Origin: Sinohyriopsis cumingii
Lineage: Eukaryota; Mollusca; Bivalvia; Unionida; Unionidae
Assembly: GCA_028554795.2 (NCBI GenBank)
Contig: CM068839.1
Span: 87,751,540 to 87,815,539 of the forward strand
DNA: 64,000 nucleotides
Direction: 5' to 3'
Numbering within the stretch: the stretch's first letter is position 1; each line of letters starts with the position of its first letter. The notes under the pieces were generated by a model, which was not told the DNA's origin, made no database searches, and saw only the letters and a program-made list of their open reading frames with translations. The position numbers and the translations under genes are program-made. Shown here piece by piece: positions 49,264-61,618 of the stretch.

Positions 49264-50270
49264 TATGAGAATACAAGAGTATATCACAATTATGCTCATG
49301 CAGCTCTGAGATTTTTTCAGAGACGTACGAAAATTCAATCAAAATCCATTGAAACATTTTATAATTTCATTTGTATTAAATGTTCTAATTCGAGGTTATT
49401 AAAAGCTTATTACATGAATAAACTGCACAATTTTGCAGGTGCCACATTTTACTTAAATAAAAACAGACATCATGAAAAAGGAAAAATCATCCAAATATAT
49501 TCATATATTACCAAAACATAATGCAAATAGACTTTTTTTTATATAAATTATTACAAAAAGTGCACATGTAAGATTTATAAATTCTTTGGTTGATCTTTTT
49601 TATTCTGGCTGTGTCATACAGGAAATGTTTTTTAAACTAAACAGGCATTGGATATTGAAAATCAATTATAATCCTTATTATTGCAGCATATATACTTGTC
49701 AATTATTCTGGCCAAGCATTATGCTATAAGAATTGCATTGCATAAATGGAAATATATTGTACTGCAAACCCACTTCCTCACATCCGACCCTGTTATCTGT
49801 TCAATGAATGTATTCTACAAGTATCCTCAATGGCATGAATATCGGTTTTCTTTGACATGTTTCAAACTTAATGCAAAATAACGGTGAAAGACAAACGTTA
49901 ATTCAAATAAAGCATCACACACATACACACGAATGCAACAAGTGTATACAGACATGATGTCTTCTTTCGTCATACTATATACACCGGCTGATCAACAATA
50001 ACTACTTAAAAGTGTTTTATTCAATTGTTAAATTTGTAAAACATTTGAGAAATACAATAAAACCCAAGAAATTTGTATTTGTTGGTATTCCACAGCGGGA
50101 CAAATGGAACGTAATTCCCAGTGTAATTTCGACAATTTAGAACAAATCTTCATAACCAACAAAAAGATTTCAAAGAAACTATATATGTAATCTTTACTGG
50201 TTCGATCTACAAGTAAATAGCTGCAGGATTCAGTTAATGGTGTACATTTCAAAAGGAAATGGGATGAAAT

Positions 50271-50645
50271 TATCTCGAAGTAATTGTAACCAAAGTGTAC
50301 TAAATGATTACATAGCTCGCCTCTTTGAAGTAATTATAAACAATGTAATAAACGAGCATGTATCTCAACTATTTGATGTAATTGAAACCAGAGTATTAAA
50401 GCCGAGTAAATATCTCAACTCGTTGAAGTAACTGTATAACTGTAAAAAGAGTAATAAATAAGTATATATCTCAATTCTCTGAAGTAATTGTAACCAAAAT
50501 ACAATAAATGATTACATAGCTCATCTCTTCAAGGTAATTGTAACTAGTCTAATAAACTATTACATATCTCAGCTCTTCCAAGCAATTGTAAACAAAATGT
50601 AATAAATAACAGCTTAGATGACCTCTTCGATGCATTTAATAGTCT
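50271..50645 (+). repeat. ~50-bp minisatellite, C, U10
   Basis: C copy with a private TACTAAATGATTAC in repeat 1. Confidence 0.88.
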
Positions 50646-50676
50646 TCAGTTTACATAATAAAAACTAATTATCATG

Positions 50677-51687
50677 CAGGTCAATGGTCTTGGTGAGTTC
50701 AATGAACATCATGTAGAGTGGTTGACCTTGCTCTGTGTTCTTCTCTTGGAGTTGTCGTATGGAAAAGATCATGTCTGTCGTCGACCTGCCTGCTTTAAAG
50801 CCGCACTGGGATTCCAGGTGCACACGGTCCGCCAGCAACTGCAGCCTGTTGAGTATAATGCGGTCATACACTTTGCCAACGATGCTCAGAAGCGAGATCC
50901 CTCTGTAGTTATTACAGTCACTGAGGTCGCCATTGTTTTTGTAAACGGTATCTCGCGCATATCTTGGGGGACCGCTCCTTTCCTTCCAGCAGAGACAAAG
51001 TAGCTCATGCAGCGGCTGAAGCAATGTTGGTTTCCCACGTTCTATAGCTTTGGGCGGGATGCTGTCACTACCTGGTGCTTTGTCGTTTGGGTGGGAGTCG
51101 ATTGCTTTGCTGAGCTCCTCTAATGTGGGCACTTTGTCGAGCTCATCCATGGTGGGCAGTTTTTATGCTGCTAGGGGCCGCATCGGTGACTAGCATATCC
51201 TGGGAGTATAGCTCTGAGTAGTGTTCCACCCATCTGGCCATCTGTTGCTCACAGTCAGTGATCTCCTCTCCCCTCAGAGATTTCCGGGGAACGGCCCCTT
51301 TCACCGTATGGCCTATAGCCTTCTTGATACCACAGTACATACCTTGGATGTTTCCGGACTCGGCAGTGTGCTGGAGTCCTTCACATAGTTGTTACCAGTA
51401 CTCGTTCGCGCACTGTCTAGCGATTGTGTTGGGTGTTGCTTCGAGCACTTCTGAGATCAGCAAGCGTCCGTCCATTAAGGCATTTTTTTGTAACGTTTGA
51501 AGGCTTTTCGTTTGTCTTCGATTATTGGTTCCATCCTTGATAGATGTGCGTTGAACCAGTCCTGGATGGGCCGTTAATTTTTGCCAAACATGGCCATGGC
51601 TGTGCTGTAGATTGCACCCTTCATGGCGTTCCACATGGCTGTGGCATCGTGGTCTGGCAGGTCCTGGAGTGTCTGGTCCAGGGCTAG
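50677..51687 (-). mobile_element. LINE linker-RT fragment, C type, U10
   Basis: RT frame 51150-50665 with private VYDRIILNRL and KAIGHTVKG. It shares the linker stop after FGKN and GCAGCTATGAGATT with U5C. Confidence 0.9.
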
Positions 51688-52673
51688 TATGACAATACAA
51701 GAGTATATCACAATTCTACTAGTGCAGCTATGAGATTGTTTCAGAGACGTACGACCATTCAATCAAAATGCAATTAAACATTTTATAATTTGATTGGTAT
51801 TGAATGTTCTAGTTCGAGGTTATCAAAAGCAAATTACATGAAAGAACTGCACAATTCTGCAGGTGCCACATTTTACTTATATAAACACATGTACCATGGA
51901 AAAGGAAAAAAATAGCCAAATAGATTCATATATTACCAAAACATAATGCAAATAGACTTTTTTTAAATATAAATTATTACAAAAAGTGCACGTGTAAGAT
52001 TTATAAATTCTTTGATTGATCTTTTTTATTCTGGCTGTGTCATACAGCAGTTGGATATTTAAAATCAGTTATAATCCTTATTACTGCAGCATATATACTT
52101 GTTAATTATTCTGACCAAGCATTATGCTATGAGAATTGCATTGCATAAATGGAAATATATTGTACTGCAAACCCACTTCCTCACATCCGACCCTGTTATC
52201 TGTTCAATGAATGTATTCTACAAGTATGCTCAGTGGCATGAATATGTGTTTTCTCTGAAATGTTTCAAACTTAATGCAAAATAATGGTGAAAGACAAACG
52301 TTAATTCAAATAAAGCATCACACACATACACACGAATGCAACAAGTGTATACAGACAGGATGTCTTTCTTTGTCATACTATTTACACCGATAAATCAACA
52401 ATAACTACTTAAAAGTGTTTTATTCAATTTTTAAATTCGGAAAAATGTGAGAAATACAATAAAACTCAAGAAATATTTATTTGTTGGTATTCCGCAGCGT
52501 GACAAATGGAACGTAACGCTCAGTGTAATTTCGACAATTTAGAACAAATGTTCATAACCGACAAAAAGATTTCAAAGAAACTATATATGTAATCTTTACT
52601 GGTTCGATCTACAAGTAAATAGCTGCAATATTCAGCTAATGGTGTACATTTCAAAAGGGAAATGGGATGAAAT

Positions 52674-53048
52674 TGTCTCGAAGTAATTGTAACCAAAGTG
52701 TACTAAAAGATTACATTGCTCGCCTCTTTGAAGTAATTATAAACAATGTAATAAACGAGTATGTATCTCAACAATTTGATGTAATTGTAACCAGAGTACT
52801 AAAGCCGAGTAAATATCTCAACTCGCTGAAGCAACTGTATAACTGTAACAAGAGTAATAAATGAGTATATATCTCAACTCTCTGAAGTAATTGTAACCAA
52901 AGTACAATAAATGATTACATAGCTCATCTCTTAGAGGTAATTGTAACTAGTCTAATAAACTATTACATATCTCAGCTCTTCCAAGCAATTGTAAACAAAA
53001 TGTAATAAATAACAGCTTATATGACCTCTTCGATGCATTTAATAGTCT
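52674..53048 (+). repeat. ~50-bp minisatellite, A, U11 (gamma)
   Basis: Gamma copy with ATTGCTCGCC (shared with U10A) and private ACTCGCTGAAGC. Confidence 0.88.
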
Positions 53049-53078
53049 TCAGTTTACATAATAAAACTAATTATCATG

Positions 53079-53656
53079 CAGGTCAAAGGTCTTGGTGAGG
53101 TCGATGAACATCATGTAGAGTGGTTGACCTTGCTCTGTGTTCTTCTCTTGGAGTTGTCGTATGGAAAATATCCTGTCTGTCGTCGACCTGCCTGCATTAA
53201 AGCCGCACTGGGATTCCAGGTGCACACTGTCCGCCAGCAACTGCAGCCTGTTGAATATAATGCGGGCACACACGTTGCCAACGATGCTCAGAAGCGAGAT
53301 CAAGCGAGATCCCTCTGTAATTATTACAGTCACTGAGGTCGCCATTGTTTTTGTAAACGGTATCTCGCGCATGTCTTGGGGATCCGCTCCTTCCTCCCAG
53401 CAGAGACAAAGTAGCTCATGCAGTGGCTGAAGCAATGTTTGTTTCTCACGTTCGATAGCTTCGGGCGGGATGATGTCACTACCTGGTGCTTTGTCGTTTG
53501 GGAGGGAGTCAATTGCTTTGCTGAGCTCCTCTAAGGTGGGCACTTTGTTGAGCTCGTCCATGGTTAGCAGTTTTTATGCTGCTAGGGGCCGCATCGGTGA
53601 CTGACATTTCTTGGGAGTATAGCTCTAGGTAGTGTTCCACCCATCTGGCCATCTGT
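53079..53656 (-). mobile_element. LINE RT fragment, A type, U11
   Basis: Frame 53561-53067, 164 codons, with private GNVCARIIF (Cys for Tyr). Motif A FIDLTKTFD. Confidence 0.9.
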
Positions 53657-54064
53657 CATACTTAATGCAAAATAATGGTGAAAGACAAACGTTAATTCAA
53701 ATAAAGCATCGCACACATACACACGAATGCAACAAGTGTATACAGACATGATGTCTTCCGTCGTCATACTATATACACCGGCTAATCAACAATAACTACT
53801 TAAAAGTGTTTAATTCACTTTTTAAATTCACAAAAAATGTGAGAAATACAATAAAACTCAAGAAATCTTTATTTGTTGGTATTCCGCAGCGTAACAAATG
53901 GAACGTAACGCCCAGTGTAATTTCGACAATTTAGAACAAATCTTCATATGCGACAAAAAGATTTCAAAGAAACTATATATGTAATCTTTACTGGTTCGAT
54001 CTACAAGTAAATAACTCCAGGATTCAGTTTATGGTGTACATTTCAAAAGGAAATGGGATGAAAT

Positions 54065-54439
54065 TATCTCGAAGTAATTGTAAGCAAAGTGTACTAAAAG
54101 ATTACATAGCTCGCCTCTTTGAAGTAATTATAAACAATGTAATAAACGAGTATGTATCTCAACTATTTGATGTAATTGAAACCAGAGTATTAAAGCCGAG
54201 TAAATATCTCAACTCGTTGAAGTAACTGTATAACTGTAAAAAGAGTAATAAATAAGTATATATCTCAATTCTCTGAAGTAATTGTAACCAAAATACAATA
54301 AATGATTACATAGCTCATCTCTTCAAGGTAATTGTAACTAGTCTAATAAACTATTACATATCTCAGCTCTTCCAAGCAATTGTAAACAAAATGTAATAAA
54401 TAACAGCTTAGATGACCTCTTCGATGCATTTAATAGTCT
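54065..54439 (+). repeat. ~50-bp minisatellite, B/C switch region, U11
   Basis: Begins B type (GTAAGCAAAG, GAGTATG). The rest is common to B and C. Confidence 0.86.
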
Positions 54440-54624
54440 TCAGTTTACATAATAAAAACTAATTATCATGCAGGTCAATGGTCTTGGTGAGTTCAATGAA
54501 CATCATGTAGAGTGGTTGACCTTGCTCTGTGTTCTTCTCTTGGAGTTGTCGTGTGGAAAAGATCATGTCTGTCGTCGACCTGCCTGCTTTAAAGCCGCAC
54601 TGGGATTCCAGGTGCACACGGTCC
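54152..54624. other. B-to-C crossover interval in U11
   Basis: B-specific CGAGTATG ends at 54151 and C-specific GTCCGCC starts to be diagnostic at 54625. It overlaps the equivalent interval of U7, but flanking variants differ (CACTTTTTAAATT on the left here, GTCCGTCC on the right). Confidence 0.85.
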
Positions 54625-55482
54625 GCCAGCAACTGCCAGCCTGTTGACTATAATGCGGGCATACACTTTGCCAACGATGCTCAGAAGCGAGATCCCTCTG
54701 TAGTTATTACAGTCACTGAGGTCGCCATTGTTTTTGTAAACGGTATCTCGCGCATATCTTGGGGGACCGCTCCTTTCCTTCCAGCAGAGACAAAGTAGCT
54801 CATGCAGCGGCTGAAGCAATGTTGGTTTCCCACGTTCTATAGCTTTGGGCGGGATGCTGTCACTACCTGGTGCTTTGTCGTTTGGGTGGGAGTCGATTGC
54901 TTTGCTGAGCTCCTCTAAGGTGGGCACTTTGTCGAGCTCATCCATGGTGGGCAGTTTTTATGCTGCTAGGGGCCGCATCGGTGACTAGCATATCCTGGGA
55001 GTATAGCTCTGAGTAGTGTTCCACCCATCTGGCCATCTGTTGCTCACAGTCAGTGATCTCCTCTCCCCTCAGAGATTTCCGGGGAACGGCCCCTTTCACC
55101 GTAGGGCCTAGAGCCTTCTTGATACCACAGTACATACCTTGGATGTTTCCGGACTCGGCAGTGTGCTGGAGTCCTTCACATAGTTGTTACCAGTACTCGT
55201 TCGCGCACTGTCTAGCGATTGTGTTGGGTGTTGCTTCGAGCACTTCTGAGATCAGCAAGCGTCCGTCCATTAAGGCATTTTTTTGTAATGTTTGAAGGCT
55301 TTTCGTTTGTCTTCGATTATTGGTTCCATCCTTGATAGATGTGCGTTGAACCAGTCCTGGCTGGGCCGTTCCTTTTTGCCAAACATGGCCATGGCTGTGC
55401 TGTAGATTGCACCCTTCATGGCGTTCCACATGGCTGTGGCATCGTGGTCTGGCAGGTCCTGGAGTGTCTGGTCCAGGGCTAG
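54471..55482 (-). mobile_element. LINE fragment, B/C hybrid, U11
   Basis: C type through the visible LINE part. A one-base insertion near 54638 shifts the RT frame, so the open stretch (54945-54589) is 118 codons and loses the block with QCGF and motif A. Confidence 0.89.
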
Positions 55483-56468
55483 TATGACAATACAAGAGTA
55501 TATCACAATTCTACTAGTGCAGCTCTGAGATTGTTTCAGAGACGTACGACCATTCAATCAAAATGCAATTAAACATTTTATAATTTGATTGGTATTGAAT
55601 GTTCTAGTTCGAGGTTATCAAAAGCAAATTACATGAAAGAACTGCACAATTCTGCAGGTGCCACATTTTACTTATATAAACACATGTACCATGGAAAAGG
55701 AAAAAAATAGCCAAATAGATTCATATATTACCAAAACATAATGCAAATAGACTTTTTTTAAATATAAATTATTACAAAAAGTGCACGTGTAAGATTTATA
55801 AATTCTTTGATTGATCTTTTTTATTCTGGCTGTGTCATACAGCAGTTGGATATTTAAAATCAGTTATAATCCTTATTACTGCAGCATATATACTTGTTAA
55901 TTATTCTGACCAAGCATTATGCTATGAGAATTGCATTGCATAAATGGAAATATATTGTACTGCAAACCCACTTCCTCACATCCGACCCTGTTATCTGTTC
56001 AATGAATGTATTCTACAAGTATGCTCAGTGGCATGAATATGTGTTTTCTCTGAAATGTTTCAAACTTAATGCAAAATAATGGTGAAAGACAAACGTTAAT
56101 TCAAATAAAGCATCACACACATACACACGAATGCAACAAGTGTATACAGACAGGATGTCTTTCTTTGTCATACTATTTACACCGATAAATCAACAATAAC
56201 TACTTAAAAGTGTTTTATTCAATTTTTAAATTCGGAAAAATGTGAGAAATACAATAAAACTCAAGAAATATTTATTTGTTGGTATTCCGCAGCGTGACAA
56301 ATGGAACGTAACGCTCAGTGTAATTTCGACAATTTAGAACAAATGTTCATAACCGACAAAAAGATTTCAAAGAAACTATATATGTAATCTTTACTGGTTC
56401 GATCTACAAGTAAATAGCTGCAGGATTCAGCTAATGGTGTACATTTCAAAAGGGAAATGGGATGAAAT

Positions 56469-56843
56469 TGTCTCGAAGTAATTGTAACCAAAGTGTACTA
56501 AAAGATTACATAGCTCGCCTCTTTGAAGTAATTATAAACAATGTAATAAACGAGTATGTATCTCAACAATTTGATGTAATTGTAACCAGAGTACTAAAGC
56601 CGAGTAAATATCTCAACTCGTTGAAGCAACTGTATAACTGTAACAAGAGTAATAAATGAGTATATATCTCAACTCTCTGAAGTAATTGTAACCAAAGTAC
56701 AATAAATGATTACATAGCTCATCTCTTAGAGGTAATTGTAACTAGTCTAATAAACTATTACATATCTCAGCTCTTCCAAGCAATTGTAAACAAAATGTAA
56801 TAAATAACAGCTTATATGACCTCTTCGATGCATTTAATAGTCT
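56469..56843 (+). repeat. ~50-bp minisatellite, A, U12 (gamma)
   Basis: Gamma copy, TTAGAGG plus GCTTATATGACC. Confidence 0.88.
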
Positions 56844-56873
56844 TCAGTTTACATAATAAAACTAATTATCATG

Positions 56874-57451
56874 CAGGTCAAAGGTCTTGGTGAGGTCGAT
56901 GAACATCATGTAGAGTGGTTGACCTTGCTCTGTGTTCTTCTCTTGGAGTTGTCGTATGGAAAATATCCTGTCTGTCGTCGACCTGCCTGCATTAAAGCCG
57001 CACTGGGATTCCAGGTGCACACTGTCCGCCAGCAACTGCAGCCTGTTGAATATAATGCGGGCATACACGTTGCCAACGATGCTCAGAAGCGAGATCAAGC
57101 GAGATCCCTCTGTAATTATTACAGTCACTGAGGTCGCCATTGTTTTTGTAAACGGTATCTCGCGCATGTCTTGGGGATCCGCTCCTTCCTCCCAGCAGAG
57201 ACAAAGTAGCTCATGCAGTGGCTGAAGCAATGTTTGTTTCTCACGTTCGATAGCTTCGGGCGGGATGATGTCACTACCTGGTGCTTTGTCGTTTGGGAGG
57301 GAGTCAATTGCTTTGCTGAGCTCCTCTAAGGTGGGCACTTTGTTGAGCTCGTCCATGGTTAGCAGTTTTTATGCTGCTAGGGGCCGCATCGGTGACTGAC
57401 ATTTCTTGGGAGTATAGCTCTAGGTAGTGTTCCACCCATCTGGCCATCTGT
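56874..57451 (-). mobile_element. LINE RT fragment, A type, U12
   Basis: Frame 57356-56862, 164 codons, FIDLTKTFD, GNVYARIIF. It looks like the gamma consensus, with no private change noticed. Confidence 0.9.
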
Positions 57452-57860
57452 CATACTTAATGCAAAATAATGGTGAAAGACAAACGTTAATTCAAATAAA
57501 GCATCGCACACATACACACGAATGCAACAAGTGTATACAGACATGATGTCTTCCGTCGTCATACTATATACACCGGCTAATCAACAATAACTACTTAAAA
57601 GTGTTTAATTCAATTTTTAAATTCACAAAAAATGTGAGAAATACAATAAAACTCAAGAAATCTTTATTTGTTGGTATTCCGCAGCGTAACAAATGGAACG
57701 TAACGCCCAGTGTAATTTCGACAATTTAGAACAAATCTTCATATGCGACAAAAAGATTTCAAAGAAACTATATATGTAATCTTTACTGGTTCGATCTACA
57801 AGTAAATAACTCCAGGATTCAGTTTATGGTGTACATTTCAAAAGGGAAATGGGATGAAAT

Positions 57861-58235
57861 TATCTCGAAGTAATTGTAAGCAAAGTGTACTAAAAGATTA
57901 CATAGCTCGCCTCTTTGAAGTAATTATAAACAATGTAATAAACGAGTATGTATCTCAACTATTTGATGTCATTGAAACCAGAGTATTAAAGCCGAGTAAA
58001 TATCTCAACTCGTTGAAGTAACTGTATAACTGTAAAAAGAGTAATAAATAAGTATATATCTCAATTCTCTGAAGTAATTGTAACCAAAATACAATAAATG
58101 ATTACATAGCTCATCTCTTCAAGGTAATTGTAACTAGTCTAATAAACTATTACATATCTCAGCTCTTCCAAGCAATTGTTAACAAAATGTAATAAATAAC
58201 AGCTTAGATGACCTCTTCGATGCATTTAATAGTCT
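57861..58235 (+). repeat. ~50-bp minisatellite, B, U12
   Basis: B copy with GTTAAC in repeat 7 and private GATGTCATTG in repeat 3. C' of the same unit shares that change. Confidence 0.88.
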
Positions 58236-58266
58236 TCAGTTTACATAATAAAAACTAATTATCATG

Positions 58267-59252
58267 CAGGTCAATGGTCTTGGTGAGTTCAATGAACATC
58301 ATGTAGAGTGGTTGACCTTGCTCTGTGTTCTTCTCTTGGAGTTGTCGTATGGAAAAGATCATGTCTGTCGTCGACCTGCCTGCTTTAAAGCCGCACTGGG
58401 ATTCCAGGTGCACATGGTCCACCAGCAACTGCAGCCTGTTGAGTATAATGCGGGAATACACTTTGCCAACGATGCTCAGAAGCGAGATCCCTCTGTAATT
58501 ATTACAGTTACTGAGGTCGCCATTCTTTTTGTAAACGGTATCTCGCGCATATCTTGGAGGACCGCTCCTTTCCTCCCAGCAGAGACAAAGTAGCTCATGC
58601 AGCAGCTGAAGCAATGTTGGTTTCCCACGTTCGATAGCTTTGGGCGGGATGCTGTCACTACATTGTGCTTTGTCGTTTGGGGCGGAGTCGATTGCTTTGT
58701 TGAGCTCCTCTAAGGTGGGCACTTTGTCGAGCTCCTCTATGGTGGGCAGTTTTTATGCTGCTAGGGCTGCATCGGTGACTGACATTTCTTGGGAGCATAG
58801 CTCTGAGTAGTGTTCCACCCATCTGGCCATCTGTTGCTCGCAGTCAGTGATCTCCTCTCCCGTCAGAGATTTCTGGCGGACGATCCCTTTCACCATAGGG
58901 CCTAGAGCCTTCTTGATATCACAGTACATACCTTGGATGTTTCCGGATTCGGCACTGCGCTGGAGTCCTTCACATAGTTGTTACCAGTACTCGTTCGCGC
59001 ACTGTCTAGCGATGTGTTGGGTGTTGCTTCGAGCGCTTCTGACATCAGCAAGCATCCGTTCATTAGGGCATTTTTTGTAAGCTTTGAAGGCTTTTCATTT
59101 GTCTTCGATTATTGGTTCTATCCTTGATAGATGTGCGCTGAACTAGTGCCAAACGTGGCCATGGCTGTGCTGTAGATGACACCCTTCATGGCGCTCCACA
59201 TGACTGTGGCATCGTGATCTGGCAGGTCTTGGAGTGCCTGGTCCAGGGCTAG
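58267..59252 (-). mobile_element. LINE linker-RT fragment, B type, U12
   Basis: RT frame 58722-58255 with private VYKKNGDLSN and VDHVHLES. SAPNDKAQCSD is shared with U6. It has the B-only linker deletion. Confidence 0.9.
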
Positions 59253-60009
59253 TATGAGAATACAAGAGTATATCACAATTATGCTCATGCAGCTCTGAGA
59301 TTTTTTCAGAGACGTACGAAAATTCAATCAAAATCCAATTAAACATTTTATAATATCATTTGTATTAAATGTTCTAATTCGAGGTTATTAAAAGCTTATT
59401 ACATGAATAAACTGTACAATTTTGCAGGTGCCACATTTTACTTAAATAAAAACAGACACCATGAAAAAGGAAAAATCAGCCAAATATATTCATATATTAC
59501 CAAAACATAATGCAAATAGACTTTTTTTATATAAATTATTACAAAAAGTGCACATGTAAGATTTATAAATTCTTTGGTTGATCTTTTTTATTCTGGCTGT
59601 GTCATACAGGAAATGTTTTTTAAACTAAACAGGCATTGGATATTGAAAATCAATTATAATCCTTATTATTGCAGCATATATACTTGTCAATTATTCTGGC
59701 CAAGCATTATGCTATAAGAATTGCATTGCATAAATGGAAATATATTGTACTGCAAACCCACTTCCTCACATCCGACCCTGTTATCTGTTCAATGAATGTA
59801 TTCTACAAGTATCCTCAATGGCATGAATATCGGTTTTCTTTGACATGTTTCAAACTTAATGCAAAATAATGGTGAAAGACAAACGTTAATTCAAATAAAG
59901 CATCACACACATACACACGAATGCAACAAGTGTATACAGACATGATGTCTTCCTTCGTCATTCTATATACACCGGCTGATCAACAATAACTACTTAAAAG
60001 TGTTTTATT

Positions 60010-60710
60010 CAATTGTTAAATTTGTAAAACATTTGAGAAATACAATAACACCCAAGCAATTTGTATTTGTTGGTATTCCACAGCGTGACAAATGGAACGT
60101 AATTCCCAGTGTAATTTCGACAATTTAGAACAAATCTTCATAACCAACAACAAGATTTCAAAGAAACTATATATGTAATCTTTACTGGTTCGATCTACAA
60201 GTAAATAGCTGCAGGATTCAGTTAATGGTGTACATTTCAAAAGGGAAATGGCATGAGAATGTCTCGAAGTAATTGCAACCAAAGTGTACTAAAAGATCAC
60301 ATAGCTCGCCTCTTTGAAGTAATTCTAAACAATGTAATAAACAAGTACGTATCTCAACTATTTGATGTCATTGAAACCAGAGTACTAAAGCCGAGTAAAT
60401 ATCTCAACTCGGTGAAGTAATTGTAACCAAAGTACAATAAATGATTACATAGCTCATCTCTTCAAGGTAATGGTAACTAGTCTAATAAACTATTACATAT
60501 CTCAGCTCTTCCAAGCAATTGTAAACAAAATGTAATAAATAACAGCTTAGATCACCTCTACGATGCATTTAATAGTCTTCAATTTACATAATAAAAACTA
60601 ATTATCATGCAGGTCAAAGGTCTTGGTGATTTCGATGAACATCATGTAGAGTGGTTGACCTTGCTCTGTGTTCTTCTCTTGGAGTTGTCGTATGAAAAAA
60701 TCCTGTCTGT
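60010..60710. repeat. Highly diverged tract inside C' of U12
   Basis: Private bases cluster here: AACACCCAAGC, AACAACAAGAT, GGCATGAGAATG, AAAGATCACAT, ATTCTAAAC, CAAGTACGTATC, GGTAATGGTAAC, AGATCACCTCTACG and GTATGAAAAAATCC. To the right, normal C sequence resumes. The LINE start reads like A (CAAAGGTC, TTCGATGAAC), but the preceding AATAAAAACTAATT is B/C-like. It may be a patch of an older or fourth monomer type. Confidence 0.85.
60260..60578 (+). repeat. ~50-bp minisatellite, C', U12, seven repeats
   Basis: This copy has seven repeats where all others have eight. The 56-base interval containing CTGTATAACTG is absent and CTCGGTGAAGTAATTG joins directly. It is either a one-repeat contraction or a survivor of the state before that interval expanded. 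Base changes are dense throughout. Confidence 0.87.
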
Positions 60711-61618
60711 CGTCGACCTGCCTGCTTTAAAGCCGCACTGGGATTCCAGGTGCACACGGTCCGCCAGCAACTGCAGCCTGTTGAGTATAATGCGGGCATA
60801 CACTTTGCCAACGATGCTCAGAAGCGAGATCCCTCTGTAGTTATTACAGTCACTGAGGTCGCCATTGTTTTTGTAAACGGTATCTCGCGCATATCTTGGG
60901 GGACCGCTCCTTTCCTTCCAGCAGAGACAAAGTAGCTCATGCAGCGGCTGAAGCAATGTTGGTTTCCCACGTTCTATAGCTTTGGGCGGGATGCTGTCAC
61001 TACCTGGTGCTTTGTCGTTTGGGTGGGAGTCGATTGCTTTGCTGAGCTCCTCTAAGGTGGGCACTTTGTCGAGCTCATCCATGGTGGGCAGTTTTTATGC
61101 TGCTAGGGGCCGCATCGGTGGCTAGCATATCCTGGGAGTATAGCTCTGAGTAGTGTTCCACCCATCTGGCCATCTGTTGCTCACAGTCAGTGATCTCCTC
61201 TCCCCTCAGAGATTTCCGGGGAACGGCCCCTTTCACCGTAGGGCCTAGAGCCTTCTTGATACCACAATACATACCTTGGATGTTTCCGGACTCGGCAGTG
61301 TGCTGGAGTCCTTCACATAGTTGTTACCAGTACTCGTTCGCGCACTGTCTAGCGATGTGTTGGGTGTTGCTTCGAGCACTTCTGAGATCAGCAAGCGTCC
61401 GTCCATTAAGGCATTTTTTTGTAACGTTTGAAGGCTTTTCGTTTGTCTTCGATTATTGGTTCCATCCTTGATAGATGTGCGTTGAACCAGTCCTGGCTGG
61501 GCCGTTCCTTTTTGCCAAACATGGCCATGGCTGTGCTGTAGATTGCACCCTTCATGGCGTTCCACATGGCTGTGGCATCGTGGTCTGGCAGGTCCTGGAG
61601 TGTCTGGTCCAGGGCTAG
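60610..61618 (-). mobile_element. LINE linker-RT fragment, diverged C', U12
   Basis: The right part is C type with seven T but lacks the extra T that other C copies have in GCGATTGTG (here GCGATGTG at 61355, as in B). A one-base loss near 60695 (ATGAAAAAATCC) breaks the frame after RIFS, leaving 61082-60642 open. On the low-coordinate side it belongs to the diverged tract. Confidence 0.89.

Larger units (their letters stand above)
45765..51957 (+). repeat. HOR unit U10 (A-B-C, gamma haplotype)
   Basis: Monomers are A 45765-47463, B 47464-49532 and C 49533-51957. A carries GCTTATATGACC, and B carries CACTTTTTAAATTCAC and TTTGTGGAGCTCC like U6B. The right part of C is a sister of U5C. Confidence 0.95.
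51958..55752 (+). repeat. HOR unit U11 (A + B/C hybrid, 3.79 kb, gamma haplotype)
   Basis: Monomers are A 51958-53656 and hybrid B/C 53657-55752. B-specific bases continue to 54151 and C-specific bases begin at 54625. A private one-base insertion near 54638 (AACTGCCAGCC) interrupts the RT frame. Confidence 0.94.
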
